Part shown: piece by piece, positions 24,836 to 37,877 of the stretch
Position numbering within the stretch: position 1 is the stretch's first letter
Layout of the letters: the number at the start of each line of letters is the position of its first letter
Assembly (NCBI RefSeq): GCF_018812025.1
Contig: NC_063051.1
Coordinates: 8,693,896 to 8,757,895, forward strand
From: Megalobrama amblycephala
Lineage: Eukaryota > Chordata > Actinopteri > Cypriniformes > Xenocyprididae
Reading direction: 5' to 3'
DNA: 64,000 nt
Program-made: the position numbers and the translations under genes
The notes under the pieces: model-generated
The model's input: only the letters and a program-made list of their open reading frames with translations
Database searches by the model: none
What the model was told of the DNA's origin: nothing

Positions 24836-24921
24836 TACTATATTGTTTCTTTTCTCCAATTATGAATCTAGTAGTTTGAATCTACTTGAAAGTTTTGTAA
24901 CTTTAATTGCAACAATTAATC

Positions 24922-24954
<33 letters not shown>

Positions 24955-26336
24955 GAAGACTATCCAGTGTTTTTACATTTGATTTCTGTAATATTTCTTA
25001 ACTGAATACTACGACATATATAAAAATCTTGATGCACTGTTTGTATAATTTGTATCTGTATTCTATGGTATTTATTTGTATTTATTTGCAACTACTTGTA
25101 ATTTGGTTGTTTGATCTCGTTTTATTACTGACTGTTTACTTGTATTTTTTTTTAAATTCAATTCAAAGTTTGAAATCAAGCTTCTGTGTGCTGTGTGTAA
25201 ACAAAATTTCCCCATTGTAAAAACACAAATACACTGAGTGAGCAAACATTTAGGTGAGATAATAGTAATGGTAACTGATCAATGTTTATATGTGTCAAAA
25301 TTAAAATCTGTTCATCATATTAAGTTATCGTGTCTGTTCAGAAGACTTGGATTAAACCGCTCCATTCATATGGATTACTAGTACGATGTGTCATGTACTT
25401 TTTGAAGCTTGAAAATATTGATTGACTAGATTTTCAATGCATGGACAAAAAAAAGATATAGTATTAAAAATATCTATATGGCAGTATATTTTGCAGTTTT
25501 TCCCTGTGGTGTCCAAAATTGTATTAAGTGTTAATATTTGTCAAGGTATCGTATTGAAGTTAGAAATTCCAGTATTGTGACAACACTTACAATGTAGTAT
25601 ATTTATGATATAATATATTCAGAAATATTAATAATGCAAAATGAGGTATGTATACAATTTCTAAAATATTTAACACTATTTACTGAAAATTCACTAAAAT
25701 ATTTAAAAACAGAAAGTTTATTATTAAATATCAATATATTTACAATGTGGACAAGACTGCAGATAGATTTTGTAACTGACAGAAAAAGTCCAGAAAAATC
25801 TTAAAATGGCCAAATATCGGTTTATTGATGGCTGAAATGTCAGTTTATTGCTGACAGGATATTTTCAGCCGCATCCCATTTATCTCAAACTCTAGTTTTG
25901 ACTTCAATTTAAAGGGTTCAAGCCTTAAATAGCAGGTCAGACAAACACCCCCGTAATTCCTGCCTAGACTAAATAAACTGTTCCACAGACAGACGAGGAG
26001 TGCAGAGCTGTGCGAGTGCTGGTGTGCGGCAGGGACGGCAGAGGCACTATGGGAAGTGGTGGGCTCTTGTAAGGCACAATGACATGAGGGGGTGTGTTGG
26101 GGGGTGGGCGGTAAAGTAGGTGAGAGGAAGTGATGTAATGAAAGAAAGCCAGTGTGCATGTTTCACCAGGAGACACAAAAGCTGATTATGTCAAAAGCAA
26201 TGCTAACTAACACCCTCAAATTCCCCTGAAAAGAAATGTGCCTCAGCTACTGTACATTCAAACATGAGCAACTGTATATGCATACATTATATTATTCATT
26301 GTAATGTTAAGCTAAAAGTGCGTGTGCAAGCAGTAC

Positions 26337-26472
26337 CTGCGTTTGAAGGTGAGAAGAACGCCCAGGAGAATGATGACAAACATGAGGATTCCCGCAATGA
26401 CGCCTGCCATCTTTACAGTGCTGTCCACCTGTTTTTCAGGCTCTATGTCATTGGAATTCTGGGTAGATGCAC
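26337..26472 (-). CDS. ptprm: ptprm exon: extracellular stalk and transmembrane helix
   Basis: A 136-nt exon with acceptor ctttaaag and donor CGCAG/gtactg. It encodes a glycine split from the previous exon, a polar stalk [20 protein letters not shown], the hydrophobic helix [20 protein letters not shown], then TFKR and two bases of the next arginine codon. The roughly 22-residue uninterrupted hydrophobic segment followed by basic residues fits a type I single-pass anchor. The [15 protein letters not shown] pattern is characteristic of PTPRM. It defines the boundary between the extracellular exons (higher coordinates) and the cytoplasmic exons (lower coordinates). Confidence 0.93.
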
Positions 26473-28050
26473 CTTTAAAGCAACAAGTACATCACAAAGA
26501 AGAGAAAGGGTCTTTAACTAAGACAAGAGCTGTTGAGTGTGCTCTACAGCGACACACGCAAAACCAACACATACAAGAACCAAATGAAAACACATAAAAT
26601 GAAGTCCATTCAAGCACGTCCTACATTCACACACTTTCACACGCACAATCAGCCCAAGTGAAAACATACTCAAAAGACACACACATTCAAAATTAAATTA
26701 AATGCATTTAAATTTAGACAAAACAAATGCACAAGTGACACCGATCATTACTGTGTGGCAGGTTTATGGCAAAGGGGAATCGTTTATTGAATGGCATTAA
26801 TTAACAGGCAACAGACAAAAAAAAAAAAAAGAAAGACCTTAAGGAGCCTTTTAAATACTGTATCACTGTGGTGAAATGAAACAGTTTAGGGCCTTTGGAT
26901 TTTGGGTTAGAGAATGCAAATAAACCAAAAGACAATTCAACGTGAGAAATGCAGGCATGAAATATGGATACAAGATTGATTAGCCAAACAAAAAGAGGAT
27001 GAAGGCAGAGAACGAGAGTAGAGATTCATGCAGATGTACAGTATGTGTGTCTTTGTGTACATATGGGTGTTGCATACTCGCATGCAGCACATCTTGCAGG
27101 ACGTTTTGTTGACGACGAATTGTTATTTTAATATCTGTATAAAATCTGTACAACCATGCATGACTTTTAGAAAATACTGTTCAGATTAGCGTGGCTCCAC
27201 ACCAAACGGCTCATCTACCTTCATCAGGCATGTAATTCTACTGTGAAATTGCCATTATTTCTATGAAAGAATTTCAGCTGCTTGCTGTTGCCGTAATTCA
27301 CTGTTGAAAAGGTCATAATCATCTTGTTGATTTTTTGCACTTTATTTTCAAAACATGAACTAAATGAAATATTCCACCACATAATAATCTACATCAATCT
27401 TAATAATGCAAAGAAGAAAGGTTGTATAGACTTTAAAAAAATGTATAGATATAAATAAATGGTTGCATAAAATATCTACAGATACACAAACCTTAGAAAA
27501 GCATGTAATCCATGTCTTCAGCGATTAAACAATTATGTTATTTTTTACCTTCACGTTGCATTTAAGGGAATATTTTTTAACCTGCCAGTGAGACATCTTT
27601 AACAATCTGCTGCATATTAACACATTGATCTCTCTATGTGGGTGGTTTGCTTTCATGTAAGCTCAATCATTTGATTTATTTATTTCCCTCAAACCGTACA
27701 GTTCTTTTAAGCATGAGAAGATTAAACATTCAACCAAAAAGACATTTCTGGAACTGTATGCTGAAAAGCTAAACCTAAACAAAACAAAAAAGTCCTTTTA
27801 TTAATCAGTAGTTTTGGCTTGTTTTGCAGTACAAAAAAATGTAAATATATAAACGGCAATGGTGTAAAATCTCGTTCAAGAAATATTCACTGAAAAAAGT
27901 CTCACTATTTTATGCAGTTGTGCTTCTCAAGTAAATTTCTCTTGTCTTAAGGATGTTCAGATATTTTCACAAGAAAACATGGCATAAATACTTTGGATAT
28001 GTGCTGACAGCGATTTGTAGTGACATAATTTCTAGTGAGTTCGCAATCTA

Positions 28051-28284
28051 AGGGGTCATTCACACAGAATGCATTTTTTGCGGTTAAAAATGCGAGACGC
28101 CGGTCAGTGGAGCGAAAAAAAGAAGCAGCAAAGTCTAGATACGTGTTTTGCACAAGATTCTGCAAAAAGATGGGAGACACAAGCACAATTGTTAACGATG
28201 TCCATCTGACGTGTGTTTACTTTGAAAAACAATGGAAAAGTAGCACAGCGGAATGGAAAAATGCGTTCTGTGTGAACTGGCCCT
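28051..28284. mobile_element. MITE with TTCACACAGAA-type inverted ends
   Basis: The left end AGGGGTCATTCACACAGAAT and the reversed right end AGGGCCAGTTCACACAGAAC, followed by GCATTTTTCC, are inverted repeats of about 30 bp with few mismatches. 234 bp, no ORF. The ends resemble non-autonomous fish DNA transposons, often assigned to hAT. No clear target duplication. Confidence 0.7.
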
Positions 28285-29095
28285 AAGGCAACATAAGCAA
28301 ACCCCTAACACCGGGTTCAGACTACACAATAGTTTTGTCTGTTACGATAGTCACGGTGTCAGATATGTGATTTTGACTTCTAAGTGAAGTTCACAACGTA
28401 ATTTCGGGAGGAGTGAACCCATCTAATCTTTCAATTAGTGAAATTCAAACATAATCTCAAGAGGAGGGAACCCTAATCTTTCAATTACGACCAGAGCACA
28501 TAAGCAGCTACTCACCCTGCTCTGGCATCAGTTGTTTCGATATCCCTCCACCTCCCCAACTCCACTACATAATTTAGGCATCTCATCTATCGCACTCCTC
28601 TTCCAGGCACGAGTTGAAGCTGCTTCCTCGAGCCCCTCCACAGCGGAAAGCAAGCCAAATACGTTTAATCTTATTAGCTTAAAGATTTTATGAGGAAACG
28701 AACTCGTGAAATTCTTGTCATGCCATGGACAAGAAACATGTCAGACTACACGTTGCTTCCTGACCGATCATCGTTTGTCATCTTTAACGATGTGCGTAAT
28801 GTCACTGAAAGGCGGAACTAGCCACTGACTTCCGGAAACAAACAATGGTTACCGAAGCGGCATGTTAGCTTAATGGTAATTCTAGTACTCACGGGTTGCT
28901 TAAGCGCCTCCGCTATCATATATTGTTTTTCACTCTGTCGAGGTAGTCCCTCGAGGAAACATCATAAAGGCAGGAGTATTGTTGCCATAGCTCCACGAAC
29001 CTTCCCTTCATCAGATAATTCCATCTAGCAGTAGGTTTCTAGGTTTTCACAACAAAACCCACCCAACTGCTACTCAAAATTAGCCCAAAACAGTG

Positions 29096-29200
29096 GGGGT
29101 TCCCTGGTAAAAATTGCATTCCAAGGAGAAAAATCCATGTTTTTGGTGGGGTTCCCCTGGTAAAATGCGCATTCCAGGGGCTAAATATCATGTTATTTGG
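29096..29200. repeat. Imperfect 52-bp tandem duplication
   Basis: Two adjacent units (29096-29147 and 29148-29200) both start GGGGTTCCC-TGGTAAAA and contain GCATTCCA-GG. They lie within a region of degraded repeats. Confidence 0.75.
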
Positions 29201-31065
29201 GGTCACTTCAACCTGCAAACACGAAAAACAACCCACGGCAACGGCGTTAAAGTATCCCAATTCCGCTGAAAAACTACGGACTTGGCAACACTGCCTAGCA
29301 TCTCTTTCATTTCTCCCTGTTTGAAATCTGTGTATGGAAGAGCTTCTGTGCTCCTATTGGTCAATGTCGCAGATGTGACGGAACCTGTCGTGGAGGACCA
29401 AAAAAACATGCTAGTCTTTGCCAAAATTGGACTGATATTGTGTATTCTGAACACAGCAAGCAAGACATATATCTGGGACCGGACTTTGAAAATAATCACA
29501 ACTTTAGTTTCTTCTGACCTTTGAAAGAACACTGAGCCAATCTTTTCTAACCTGGAGTGTTTTCTAGCTAAACACTTTTTTAGCTCCATCTAGAGCTGTC
29601 AGAAGGTGAAGGCAGCGCTATGGATGGCCTACGTGGATGGACTATGTGCTCTCCTTTGACTCTATCAATGTGGTAACTGAACTCCATGTCCTCCAGTCTG
29701 CTCTGATCTGATTGGGTTCAACAGTTCATGATCCACACACACAAACACATTCACACACATCCCAACAGACACTTTCGCCATGATGTTCTTTCAGCCTATT
29801 TTCTGATATCATCCTCCCAACCAGAACTATCTTCACGGCAACAATATTAATCTTGACCAACCAATTGACTCGTTTTACCAACCCTTTAAGACATCACAAA
29901 ATCACTTCTCATAGAGCTCTATATGCCATGATACACCTAAAAAACAGATGAATTTTTAGCACATACATTTAAAATACTGCTCAATTTCAGTTTGTGTCCA
30001 ATCTACCCTCAAAATGCCATCTGGATAGAAAATGTCCCTCCACCATAATACCACCTACTTCTGACCGGTAATAGCAAGCAGTAAATCATAGTTTCAGTAG
30101 TTTGTCTTGAAGTAAAATCTGATGGCCATTTACACACCTCAGCTTTAAATTGTGATTTTTACAACAGTTCATTCCATACCACCCACAACCTAGTAAGGTA
30201 ATGAAATAGCGATTCTATGTGTTTATATTTGTACAATTTTGACATATAATTGGTTCTAATGGCTCTCATACCTATCTGAATCATAAGGATTTTAGCAATC
30301 ATGCAAAAGTGCTCTTATAAGACATATGCTATATTTCCTGCCCAACATAAGATGTAAAATAATACAGAAAAATACAAACTGCCCTTGATTAGAAACACTT
30401 GCCATGCATTTCCCTTCACCCACTCTACAAGCTTTGCTTGTATGCCCAATAAAATATGCGAGTATGCAAATCATTTTATTTTGATAGGGAAAAATTAAGT
30501 ATCAAAGAGGAATTATTATCAAAGCCCATCATATTAAAACTTAATCCCCACCATATACAGGGGGCGTTGGAGTGGGTGCGTTTTCATTGCCGACATTTTG
30601 CGATACTCTGTGGTTCTGTTAGCGTGTGAAAAAGGTACTTTTGTATAACTTTATTTAAAGCAGGTCTGTAGGCTGAGGGATTACGCAAGGATTTATGGGG
30701 GTGCATATCACTGCTGATATCTCCACGGCTATTGTTCGTCAGTCGACAGGATTATGGATGCATCATTAGATTCATCTAACAGGATTATAATCTCAGATGG
30801 ACTCAGATTAAGATTAGGCATTCATGTAAATGACCCATAATGCTAATGGCTCAAAAAAGCCAAATACAAAGAGGTTAAAGGGTGAATTTTAAATACATTT
30901 GACTAAAAATCCCCTTTGTTTCTAATTCACAAGTGTATTTAGGTTTTAGCATTGCTGGTTATTTTTGTTAAATTGTGTTAAATTCCAGATGGGAGCACTG
31001 AGAAACAAAGGGTATTTGTGTAAACTGCAAATTGATTTCAAACTCAAAGCGTACATGAATAATGC

Positions 31066-31093
31066 ATTATTTATTTATTTATTTATTTATTTT
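31066..31093. repeat. (ATTT)n tract
   Basis: Seven ATTT units. Confidence 0.85.
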
Positions 31094-32027
31094 TTTGCTT
31101 GTTTTTGGAACTGTTGGGATAATGCAGAAAACACAACTAAGTTTTGCTTTTTAATGGTTAGTGAATATTACTTGCCCCCAAAAAAATTGTTTGGAAAAGT
31201 CACACCTAAAAATGTATGAATTTCATTGCATAGGAAACAAAATCTGCAAATAAAAATTGATATCTGCAAATTAATATTATTTATTGACACAAATTTTGAG
31301 TTAAATACTGAATGAGAGTTCATTTAAAACCCATCAATTTTCTTTTAGTAAAATGTGTTGCTTGAAAAGTGTGTTTGTATTGTCCTTCTTTACAATAAAT
31401 GTCTGATATTTTGCTATCTGTGCATATTCAAGTTTCAATTAAGTGTGCAATTACTTTTTGAGGCCAGTGTGCACTCAAATTGAACTCTCAAAACATAATT
31501 ATGATCCTTATAACTACATGTCAAAATATATATTTAAAATGTAAAATTATGACTTTAATCTGCATAATTCAGACGATTAAGCATTGTAACGGTTCACTAG
31601 ATGGCTAAAAGTCAACTATCTCCTGTGCAACACAGATATCCTGCAAGACCCTTCAGAAATGTAAGACATTTTAGTGCAAGCAATTTGTAATTTCAGTCAG
31701 GGCAATTGAACATTTTGTATGTGACTGTAGAGTGAAATGGAGAAGCAATGAGACGTGGACCATATTGCACTGGAACTAAAGAGCTGACACCTGTGTATGT
31801 GTGTGTGCGTGTGTGCAAGAGCTTGACATCTGATCTGAACAACAAAATCTATCCTTCAATATATGATAGAAATAACTGAATTATTTTAAGAATTATATGA
31901 GCATACAATAAGCAAATATAACAACAGTGTATAAACACACTCAATACTTCCACACACAGGAATATATATCTGGAATATTAAACACACACAAACATCCAAG
32001 CATACTAAGGTACACAAAAACATGCTG

Positions 32028-32031
<4 letters not shown>

Positions 32032-32078
<47 letters not shown>
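32032..32078. repeat. (CA)n microsatellite
   Basis: About 23 CA units. Confidence 0.97.
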
Positions 32079-32931
32079 GGTTAGGCTGGCAGGGTCAGAG
32101 TGTATGACTGGGGTCATGTTGGGTGGGTCACATGTAAGGGGTGGAGTGTTGAGGTAAGGCAACATATATCACTTTACGCTCACATTTTGCTCAGAAACTT
32201 ATTAAGCTCTACTGTAATATATCTTTATGCATATCCAAACATTTAAATAATGGTCTGAATTAATAAAAAATAAATAAATAAATACATTAAAAAAGTTTAT
32301 ATATATATATATATATTAGGGCTGTCAACCATAATGCGTTAAAGCATGCGTTTAATTCAAAATCCTTAACGCGTTAAAATTATTTGACGCATTTAATGCG
32401 AAAAAATTACAGAAGCATGTGAAATTGCATCATAACGTAATTTACGTCACACAGTTAGATGATCTTAAAGTCCATGCTGATTATATCAGAGAAGGCAGAG
32501 AGAATCATTAATTCCAGTGCTGGTTTTGCTTTAAAACACAAACTCTCTGTCATTTTCTGTCATTGTATCTGAAGAGCGCGAGCCCTCCAGCATCACGCTG
32601 TTCCTGTCTGAACGGAATGGTCAGATTATATGAAAACTGTTTCTTGGCTGGATAAAGCAAACCAGCTTCTTGCTATGAAAGTTTTGATAGAGGAGGATTG
32701 CAATCAAAGTAAAGATGTGATCTACTGCTGACATGCAAATTAAAGAACACAGACACAGTCAAATCAATTGACCAATGCAATCTACCAAGAGCAGAGTAAA
32801 TTAGCGTTGGGACACAAATAAACAGATCTGATGCTCTCATCAGGAGCGGGTCGACACAGACGCAACTTGTTACATGTAATCTGACAAACAAGTACACATA
32901 TATAATATCGTTTGCCAAGCCATGTTATATA

Positions 32932-34365
32932 CAGGTGCTGGTCAAATAATTAGAATATCATCAAAAAGTTGATTTATTTCACTAATTCCATTCAAAAAGT
33001 GAAACTTGTATATTATATTCATTCATTACACACAGACTGATATATTTCAAATGTTTATTTCTTTTAATTTTGATGATTATAACTGACAACTAAGGAAAAT
33101 CCCAAATTCAGTATCTCAGAAAATTAGAATATTATGAAAAGGTTCAATATTGAAGACACCTGGTGCCACACTCAAACTCAAAACACCTGCAAAGGCCTTT
33201 AAATGGTCTCTCAGTCTAGTTCTGTAGGCTACACAATCATGGGGAAGACTGCTGACTTGACAGTTGTCCAAAAGACGACCATTGACACCTTGCACAAGGA
33301 GGGCAAGACACAAAAGGTTATTGCAAAAGAGGCTGTTCACAGAGCTCTGTGTCCAAGCACATTAATAGAGAGGTGAAGGGAAGGAAAAGATGTGGTAGAA
33401 AAAAATGTACAAGCAATAGGGATAACCGCACCCTGGAGAGGATTGTGAAACAAAACCCATTTAAAAATGTGGGGGAGATTCACAAAGAGTGGACTGCAGC
33501 TGGAGTCAGTGCTTCAAGAACCACTACGCACAGACGTATGCAAGACATGGGTTTCAGCTGTCGCATTCCTTGTGTCAAGCCACTCTTGAACAACAGACAG
33601 CGCCAGAAGCGTCTAAAGGCAAAAAGGACTGGACTGCTGCTGAGTGGTCCAAAGTTGTTCTCTAATGAAAGTAAATTTTCTGCATTTCCTTTGAAAATCA
33701 GGGTCCCAGAGTCTGGAGGAAGAGAGGGAAGGCACACAATCCACATTGCTTGAGGTCCAGTGTAAAGTTTCCACAGTCAGTGATGGTTTGGGGTGCCATG
33801 TCATCTGCTGGTGTTGGTCCACTGTGTTTTCTGAGGTCCAAGGTCAACGCAGCCGTATACCAGGAAGTTTTAGAGCACTTCATGCTTCCTGCTGCTGACC
33901 AACTTTATGGAGATGCAGATTTCATTTTCCAACAGGACTTGACACCTGCACACAGTGCCAAAGCTACCAGTACCTGGTTTAAGGACCATGGTATCCCTGT
34001 TCTTAATTGGCCAAAAAAATCTATGGGGTATAGAGCTGAAGGCCACTATCAGAGCAACCTGGGCTCTCATAACATGAGTGCTGTACATGCTCATACTTTT
34101 CATGTTCATACTTTTCAGTTGGCCAAGATTTCTAAAAATCCTTTCTTTGTATTGGTCTTAAGTAATATTCTAATTTTCTGAGATACTGAATTTGGGATTT
34201 TCCTTGGTTGTCAGTTATAATCATCAAAATTAAAAGAAATAAACATTTGAAATATATCAGTCTGTGTGTAATGAATTAATATAATATACAAGTTTCACTT
34301 TTTGAATGGAATTAGTGAAATAAATCAACTTTTTGATGATATTCTAATTATATGACCAGCACCTA
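32932..34365 (+). mobile_element. Tc1-like DNA transposon, defective, second copy
   Basis: 1434 bp with the same inverted repeats as 5200-7315, flanked by TA at 32930-32931 and 34366-34367. The last base of the right tip is mutated (CACCTA for CACCTG). It inserted into the hAT-like element at the centre of an inverted repeat. It lacks the MITE present in the first copy. Confidence 0.95.
33239..34181 (+). pseudogene. Tc1-like transposase pseudogene
   Basis: ATG at 33239 (MGKTADLTV), then a small deletion near 33330 shifts the frame. SKHINREVKGRKRCGRKKCT starts at 33349, another shift lies near 33650-33750, and the core continues from 33750 (VMVWGAMSSAGVGPLC). QQDLTPAHSA is present, but the PDLNPIENLW block is removed by deletions near 34014-34035, and about 87 bp is lost after CTCATAACA (34073). 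The catalytic triad is therefore incomplete. Confidence 0.93.
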
Positions 34366-37300
34366 TATGTATATATGCCAACATGGCTTGGCAAATGATA
34401 TGTTCGGATAACGTCTTCCTATGCTGGCATTCCAAAGAAATTAATACGAGTGGAAAATATTTTCTCTCTTCTACCACGCACTCTCTGTTCTCTGCGATGT
34501 CTCCTCCTAGCAGCAACAATTGCAGCTATGTCGCAAAATGGGTTAACACATGCTTTTTTGGGGTGTTAAATAATGGCGCAAATACCAGTAAATTGACAGC
34601 GCAAATATTAGTAAATCCTGTTGCGTGAATTATTTAAATAACAAATAATAAATTAAAATCACATAAATTTGGCGTCGGAAAGGGAAATTCCTACAAATGC
34701 ATATGCAATAAGGTCAGCCACAAAAACAACTCAGTCCATGCCTTTTTCACAATTTTGCATTGTGTGTCTTTAGTAAATCCCGACAGTAGCTTTTTAACGC
34801 CAAAAGAGGGTTTGCGCTGATGCAAGCTGTTAGTAAATCTGGCCCATTGTATTTATGCACAGACACATTTCAGTACATTCTTGTTGTTTTCACACACATT
34901 CAGGATAATGTTTGGATTTGTCCTGTGTATGTTGCTGTGTACTTTAGTATATATGCAGGTCAAGGCGGCTGGTTTAGTTTTTTTTTTTTTGGCATCTCCC
35001 ATGATGTGATCCTGTTCAGTATTGATCGCTGTGATTTTTTATGGGTGCTTTGGTGTAGCCTACATAAATGTATGAATTATATGAAATCATATAATTTGGT
35101 TATTTGGTGTTCTTTTTTGGAAAGGCATCTAAATTTACCTTGAAAAAAGCTGAAAAATACAGTTTTGTGAAAATCACACTTCAATCTGATGGTTTACTTT
35201 GCTGGATATAGGCAATGATGGCAATATGGATGTGTTAAACAAGATAAATGGTGTATGCTTAATTTCACGATAAGTGTGCGAAAAAATAATCTATTGACAG
35301 CCCTAATATACATATATATATATATATTCCCCAATAAACAACAGATCATTCAAAACAAGGTTATGTAATTTCTAAGAAAGCAGTATTCTTTAAGAATGAA
35401 TAATTGAAATTATGAAATCAGTTTTTCAGAGCATAACAAGGTCATGAGCAAAACAACAGTATAGAGGGGATCTCTGTTGTTTTTAAACATGAAATATTAA
35501 TATTTAATATGATCATTTAAAACATGTGTGCGGCACTGTACATTCTCAGGGTGTCAAATTACAATAGTGTCAATGAAGTCAATGAGAACCAGCTAGACTT
35601 TTTAGTGGACCAGACATGCAAAAAAATGCATTAAGATGTCGATGGAAAGAAGCAGATTAAAGGAATAAGGTCTGGGGAAAAAAACAAAAACAAAACAAAA
35701 CAAAAGAACAAAAAGAGAGAAGGAAACAACAGCGGAAGAAATGTGGATGAAAAGAACAAAGAAGAAAGAAAAGTTTGACTATGGTATAATATTCACCTTC
35801 ACTGGGAATGACAAGTATGTAGGGCGTGGTATTTTGTCCCCTACCTATTACCACTAAGACAAGGTTTTACGTTCCAGGCCGGCATGCATGAGAGAAAAGA
35901 AGGAAAGAAAAAATAGTCTAAAGAATTATGCTTTCAACTTGATCATCTGAGCTTCCTTCGAGTGAGTATCATTTGGCTGGAAAGGAAACTGAAATGTATA
36001 GGATACATCAGGTAAGCTAATTCGGAAAGGAAAATTAGTATTACTCCAGAATCATCTAATGGAACCGACAGGATAGGCATGTAAGAGTTAGAGAATTTTT
36101 TTTTTTTTTTTTTTCTGAAGTTGAGGCCTTATGTAGCTTTGGAAAATTGTTCTATTCTGAGTCTCCAATTGTATGAAAACTGAAAAGAATAAGAAAAATG
36201 TAATCAAATTCATTGAAATAAATACATTTAGGGGGAATGCACTAAGACTAAATTGCGTCTACTGTTGTATATTTGCATTTGCATTGTTTTAGCAGTTGAT
36301 TAGATAAAGGAATTATGCAAATGAGGTGACTGTGCTAATGAGACTACAAAATTTGTGCTGAATTCAAAATTGCATGTCACAGTTCCCCATGTTGTATGCC
36401 AGTTCAGAGTACTAAGATGTGGAGGATGCAGCAGATTTCTGCATTTTGACATACTTAACTGGTACAATAAATGACTGCTTCACCACTGCGACCCAGAATT
36501 GGTTCTTTAAAATACAAAAAGTGCACCCTGTGATCACTAGGAAGTGGAGGCAAACATATCTTAATGATATTTTGCTTACCGCCTACTTTACGTGGGAGGT
36601 AATATTTACACATTAATCATACCAGAAACAAAGCACTTGGTTTCATGAATAAGGCACAATCTTAAATTAAGTCTAATGCATACAGAAAAGAAGTGTGTTT
36701 GCATTGAAAGTAATGGAAATTACTTAATTTAAATACAGTGCAGTGCTATTTCATTCTCATTAAACTAGATTTTAGGTAGTAAATGAATAAGACACAGGGT
36801 TTTTGCTTAAATAGCATGAGCAAAAATCACGCAACCGTTTTAGTGAATTCACCCCGTAATCTAAACCTATTAAAAACTCCAACATTAAAACACAAGGAAA
36901 GGCCGAGCAACCTCAATTGTCTGTATAAAAGGCATCACCTTTTAAAAGCAGAAACACAAAAGTAATTGTCTTTTTACAATCATAAGAACCCAACTCAGGA
37001 TGGAACTATCTGGGATATGAAAGGAAAACAGGCAATGAAAAAAAAAGCCTGACATGAAGCAAAATAAAATGAGTTCAGCAAAATAAACAAACAAACAAAC
37101 AAACAAACAGGTGTGCGCAGAAGCAAGCTTATTGAATAAGATGGAGAAAAGCCAAAAGGTATGAAAGAAAACTGGAAAAGAAAGAATGGGAAAGAAAAAA
37201 ATGCGATGAGTCTGTAGCGCTGCACGGCTATAGTGTCTCTTTATCCATGATGTCCATTAAATAATAGAAAGTCTCTTGTGATTGCTCTGTTCCTGGAAGT

Positions 37301-37840
37301 GATTATGTAAAAGGGTCTTTTTACGGAGAGAGGGGGAAATGAAATGGAGCAAAAGAAACTGAACAAAATTGTTGGCCAGAGGCAGATAATCATGCAGGTA
37401 AAATAAAATGGGATTTCAGATTTTTCAATGAAACCGGGAGTGCTAATCTCAGTCTGATGCAACTGAGGTTTTTCAGACTGTATAATGAAAAGACTTTGTC
37501 CTTTTTTTTTCTTTTTTTTTTTTTTTTACCTCATCATGTTTAGTAATAGGTTCCACTATAAAATCAAAGGTCTATTAAGAATACAGAGGAAACAACATTT
37601 CTGATATTACATCTGCTTAATTCCAACCAAAACATGACTTGAGTTTCATTGAGTGTGTTGGGCTACAGGAACTTAAATTAGACAGAACTATCCAAATATC
37701 AACCCAGCCAAAGAACTTTTTCAAAGCATGTCTCATCTGAATATACAAAGAAACAAGCAAAATAAGTGAATAAATCAATAATAACAATAATAAAATGTGT
37801 CATTCATACAAGCTAACAATAAGTGAAACAACTCTCATAC

Positions 37841-37877
37841 CTTTGGTAGCTAGTCGCACACAGTTGATTTTGGTTTC
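37841..37877 (-). CDS. ptprm: ptprm 37-nt exon: end of fibronectin III repeat
   Basis: A short 37-nt exon flanked by a cttccag acceptor and a gtatgag donor. It encodes ETKINCVRLATK plus one base of a glycine codon, matching the ETKI-C-ATKG ending of the last FNIII repeat in PTPRM. Phase 0 at the start joins exactly to the upstream exon, which ends on a whole codon. The exon is isolated between introns of 10.8 and 11.4 kb. It is too short for ORF scanning; support comes from splice sites, phase and the conserved peptide. Confidence 0.9.

Larger units (their letters stand above)
23521..24840 (-). mobile_element. Miniature LTR retroelement (TRIM-like) with TACTA target duplication
   Basis: Two direct repeats of 332 and 333 bp (23526-23857 and 24503-24835) enclose 645 bp. 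On the minus strand each LTR starts TGTGGCGACCAGGGCGGGCG and ends CGTTACA, the TG...CA form. The 5-bp TACTA at 23521-23525 and 24836-24840 is a perfect target duplication. A tRNA-Phe primer-binding site follows the 5' LTR, and a purine tract precedes the 3' LTR. No Gag or Pol motif is present, so the element must borrow enzymes. It is strongly GC-rich against an AT-rich intron. Confidence 0.95.
4548..26336 (-). other. ptprm intron, 21.8 kb, repeat-rich
   Basis: This is the largest intron seen, between the transmembrane and juxtamembrane exons. Apart from the elements listed separately it holds AT-rich sequence with no convincing coding frame: 7371-9170, 9806-11100, 11470-14570, 17219-19410, 19910-21270, 22020-23520 and 24841-26336 gave nothing recognisable beyond homopolymer runs (poly-T near 17320-17341 and 24910-24939), a GA run at 8497-8512 and scattered TA tracts. 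The GT microsatellites make several false cysteine-valine ORFs. Confidence 0.6.
32317..35305. mobile_element. hAT-like non-autonomous element, interrupted by Tc1
   Basis: Inverted tips TAGGGCTGTCAA (left) and TTGACAGCCCTA (right) enclose 2989 bp; without the nested Tc1 and its duplicated TA it is about 1.55 kb. The flanking 8 bp are ATATATAT and ATATACAT, a 7/8 match as expected for a hAT 8-bp duplication, though the target is itself TA-rich. Left subterminal sequence has repeated TTAACGCGTTAA-like motifs. No hAT transposase motif was found. The right half includes another repeat-like piece (TTAGTAAATCTGGCCC near 34829). Confidence 0.78.
26473..37840 (-). other. ptprm intron, 11.4 kb
   Basis: Outside the listed elements I see no gene. 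The stretch 28305-29600 holds degraded repeat pieces: a CGGGTTCAGACTACACAATA motif at about 28314 and related CAGACTACACG at 28743, then a tandem block at 29096-29200. 29600-31990 and 35306-37840 are AT-rich without recognisable features apart from T-runs (36093-36113, 37501-37527) and an (AAAC)n run at 37083-37109. Confidence 0.6.

Noticed and set aside
29203..29589. 128-aa minus-strand ORF
   Set aside because: It lies in degraded repeats and has no motif; a fragment of an unidentified old transposon is possible but not supported.
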